Assembly: GCF_902726645.1 (NCBI RefSeq)
Contig: NZ_CACVAO010000001.1
Location: forward strand, 992,001-1,056,000
Length of the DNA stretch: 64,000 nucleotides
Direction: 5' to 3'
Origin: Halobacillus ihumii
Lineage (GTDB): Bacteria > Bacillota > Bacilli > Bacillales > Halobacillaceae
Shown here piece after piece: positions 62,287 through 64,000 of this stretch (positions are counted from its first letter, which is position 1; each line of letters opens with the position of its first letter). Both the position numbers and the translations under genes were made by a program. The notes below the pieces were generated by a model. It saw only the letters and a program-made list of their open reading frames with translations, was not told where the DNA came from and did not search any database.

Positions 62287-62580
62287 TTAGCCGCGAATTT
62301 GTCCAGCAATTTGCTGATCTGTATCTTCTAATGTAGTAGCTGTGCTGTTCAGCTGTTGGGAAACCTCAGCTAGCAATGTGCTCATTCTTTCAAATGAAGG
62401 ACGCAGCTCCTGATACTGAGAAGCAAACGCTTCACTTGAAGCACCTTCCCAAATTTCTTGTAACTGGCCGCTCATGCCATCCAAACGTGAGATCAATTCT
62501 TGTACATTAGAACTCTCTGTATTATACTGTCTAGCAAACTCTCTAAGTTCATCTGGTGTCAAACGAATATTATTCGACAT
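62287..62580 (-). CDS. esxA: WXG100 protein EsxA/YukE
   Basis: A 97-residue secreted helical hairpin. IWEGASSEAF holds the WXG turn (W44, E45, G46), and the ends IRLTPDELREFARQY and TLEDTDQQIAGQIRG follow B. subtilis YukE, which has the same length. It is the core substrate and probable co-factor of the type VII machine. I start it at ATG 62580 because GGGAG lies nine bases upstream and a sigma-A-like promoter (62612-62640) overlaps the longer reading. It has its own promoter and terminator. Confidence 0.94.
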   Translation of the reverse strand: MSNNIRLTPDELREFARQYNTESSNVQELISRLDGMSGQLQEIWEGASSEAFASQYQELRPSFERMSTLLAEVSQQLNSTATTLEDTDQQIAGQIRG

Positions 62581-62611
62581 AAAAATCCACTCCCTTTTCC
62601 AGTTTGTTTTT

Positions 62612-62640
62612 ATGTTACCCTTGATAATTTTACCAGTCAA
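62612..62640 (-). promoter_or_regulatory. Sigma-A-like promoter of esxA
   Basis: On the minus strand TTGACT (62640-62635), a 17-base spacer, then TAACAT (62617-62612), 32 bases before the esxA start. Confidence 0.55.
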
Positions 62641-62837
62641 TTGATTATATGCAATCAGTAATAATTACCCAGACACTTTATGAAATCACACCTAATTACA
62701 GCTACTTTATTACCATGTAATTACATTTTTATCTATCCAGAAAATATCAATATTCAAGGGGAAAATTAAGAGTTAATTTATTATTAATGACTCTAACATC
62801 TTGCGAGTACCTACATCGAATACTTTACTATCATACC

Positions 62838-63265
62838 CTATGTGGCTTTATTTGATTTCTTAAGCCTTTTATAGTCACTCACTTCCATAAACCGGTCATT
62901 GATAGTACCGATTGATTCTTGAGTCATTTGAACAGCTTGTTGAGGCCATTTTTCACTTCTGTCGTAATAAAATCCTCTCGTACCATTCCATCTTCTGCCT
63001 CGTAATTTCTAACATTCATTTGTATGTCTTTTAAACTTTGAATATATTGATCTAAGAATTGGTTGAGAAGCAGCAGGACTGGGATATGTAGAACTTTGAA
63101 GTACTCTTTGATTGCAGTCCCGCCTTCTCCTTTTAATGCATCTTCTAAGTCTATCACCTTATGCATCGCCTCGCGAATAGAAAGGAGTTGTTCTTGTTCT
63201 TTTTCCTTCTTCTTAATCGATTGCTCAATACCTGTTAGAGCTTCCGACACTTTTAAAACTTTCAT
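62838..63265 (-). pseudogene. Frameshifted, truncated LXG-domain gene
   Basis: The first 113 codons (63265 to 62924) encode the start of an LXG domain: MKVLKVSEALTGIEQSIKKK, GEGGTAIKEYFKVLHIPVLL, EVKNGLNKLFK, then a stop. Shifting one frame near 62930 gives NKAVQMTQESIGTINDRF and continues to a stop at 62838. This restores the pattern GL-x-x-x-x-M-x of the intact effector at 60023. So the gene has a one-base indel, and its toxin end is missing entirely. The ATG overlaps the stop of the DUF5344 gene by four bases, as in a working cassette. Alternatively, a short LXG protein of 113 residues is still made. Confidence 0.75.
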
Positions 63266-63546
63266 CGTCCTGACCCCTTACTAATATCTCTGCCTATGGC
63301 TTCTTCTACTTGAATGAATGATTCAATACTCGACCATGAATCATTTTCTGCTTTTATCAGCGTGTCTATATAATGTTGAATCGTTTGATAGTATGTATTT
63401 TCGATTTCTTCTATTTTTTGAATAAAATCTGATGTAGATTGGTTGAGTTCCAAGCTTGGTTTTGTTGTATCCACATCATTGATTTTTGTTTTCAAATCGT
63501 TGAAGGCCGGTTCGGCTATGCTTTGATCAACCTTTATTTCTGTCAT
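63262..63546 (-). CDS. DUF5344 (YwqI-like) protein, second cassette
   Basis: A 94-residue helical protein (MTEIKVDQSIAEPAFNDLKT) of the same length as the one at 61500 and in the same cassette position, before an LXG gene. It should act as a targeting partner, but its effector is broken. It lies 36 bases after the DUF5082 gene. Whether it now serves the other LXG effector is an open question. Confidence 0.8.
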   Translation of the reverse strand: MTEIKVDQSIAEPAFNDLKTKINDVDTTKPSLELNQSTSDFIQKIEEIENTYYQTIQHYIDTLIKAENDSWSSIESFIQVEEAIGRDISKGSGR

Positions 63547-63582
63547 ATTATCTCTCCCTCCGTTATGTAGTTTTTAATTGAG

Positions 63583-63891
63583 TTATACGGTCTTTTCCCC
63601 TTCAATCTCTTCTAGGATCGCCTCGACCTGTTGTGTAGTCATGTTTATGTAGGATTGTTCTATATTTTCACGTATATTTAAAAATTCACTCGCATGTTTC
63701 CCCGCCCAAAGGGATGGTGATAAATCAGGTTCAGATAAAAACCTTTTTTGGGCTGAAAGTGTCCCCTGTTCATTTGCTATTTCTGTTTTTGCCAAACGCA
63801 AACGTTGTATTTTTTCTTGATTATTATTCCATTGATTACGAAGCATGGAAATATCATTATACAAGTTCGACACTATTATTTCATTATCCAT
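63583..63891 (-). CDS. DUF5082 (YwqH-like) protein, second cassette
   Basis: A 102-residue helical protein: MLRNQWNNNQEKIQRLRL, then a turn DLSPSLWAGKHASEFLNIRE that aligns with the PGTWAGQ turn of the 61803 product, then a second helix. It starts at ATG 63891 after GAGGTG. First visible gene of the damaged LXG cassette. An 11-bp inverted repeat lies just upstream (63924-63972). Confidence 0.8.
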   Translation of the reverse strand: MDNEIIVSNLYNDISMLRNQWNNNQEKIQRLRLAKTEIANEQGTLSAQKRFLSEPDLSPSLWAGKHASEFLNIRENIEQSYINMTTQQVEAILEEIEGEKTV

Positions 63892-63923
63892 TCAACCGTT
63901 CACCTCTTCTTCCTAACACCTTG

Positions 63924-63972
63924 TGTATTTTGAACGTTACCATGCTATTGATGGCTATTACTTCAAAATACA
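63924..63972. repeat. Inverted repeat upstream of the second LXG cassette
   Basis: TGTATTTTGAA (63924-63934) and TTCAAAATACA (63962-63972) are perfect 11-bp inverted arms separated by 27 bases. No T run follows on either strand. It may be an operator, a weak terminator of an upstream gene or the trace of an insertion. Confidence 0.5.
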
Positions 63973-64000
63973 TCTTTTCCACCCGGATAAAATACACTTT

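Noticed and set aside
63884..64000. Minus-strand frame open to the right edge, ending at 63884 and overlapping the DUF5082 start by eight bases
   Set aside because: Only about 38 codons are visible, no family is recognisable and it contains an inverted repeat. An open stretch of this length is not rare by chance.
1..64000. Search for tRNA, rRNA, CRISPR arrays and intact insertion sequences
   Set aside because: No cloverleaf-like, rRNA-like or regularly spaced repeat sequence and no transposase frame was seen on reading both strands by eye; a computed scan could still find a small RNA.

Overview
The window looks like a chromosome segment of a spore-forming, low-to-moderate GC Bacillaceae. The evidence is AGGAGG-type ribosome binding sites, a Yuk/Ess type VII secretion locus in Bacillus order, NADP-dependent GapN, a Fur box, cre-like sites and sigma-K-like promoters. 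The repeats and gene content remind me of halophilic genera such as Halobacillus, but the genus is a guess. I saw no rRNA, tRNA, CRISPR array or intact insertion sequence.

Left part (1-15 kb). The 5' part of a beta-glucuronidase gene is cut by the left edge. It is followed by mostly single-gene units: a permease, a metallo-beta-lactamase-fold hydrolase, an amino acid permease, LysE and EamA exporters, a secreted M28 aminopeptidase, a YczE-type membrane protein, gapN, a Fur-boxed siderophore-binding lipoprotein and an atypical short-chain dehydrogenase. Nearly every unit is closed by a clear hairpin terminator.

Middle-left (15-31 kb). This is a surface-polysaccharide locus in several transcription units. 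It carries relatives of all five enzymes of the UDP-2,3-diacetamido-uronic acid pathway (6-dehydrogenase, 3-dehydrogenase, aminotransferase, N-acetyltransferase, 2-epimerase). It also has five glycosyltransferases, an NDP-sugar epimerase, a reductase and a clear homologue of animal glucuronyl C5-epimerase. Four of its units have a promoter of the form AC-N16/17-CATANNNT, the signature of sigma-K. I infer a glycan of the spore surface made in the mother cell. Two small Sm-like proteins and a possible 44-residue gene at the left end would belong to the same programme. No flippase, polymerase or exporter is present.

Middle-right (31-49 kb). A leftward operon under a GAF-PucR regulator encodes a permease, an amidohydrolase, an M20 carbamoylase-type amidase and a split DUF3100 transporter, probably for uptake and hydrolysis of an unknown cyclic amide or ureide. 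Next come a YczE-type protein, D-serine ammonia-lyase, a GntP permease and a D-galactonate operon (IclR regulator, KDG kinase, KDPG-type aldolase, galactonate dehydratase). Divergent from that operon is a TAXI/TRAP uptake system.

Right part (49-64 kb). A type VII secretion locus runs leftwards. The genes esaB, essB, essC, esaA and essA follow an LXG-effector cassette that lies between esxA and esaB. A second LXG cassette to the right of esxA is broken by a frameshift.

Two dispersed repeat families run through the window. One is a hairpin built on an invariant 17-base arm, in five copies at gene ends. The other is a pair of structured elements that occur together near 6.9 kb and 31 kb.
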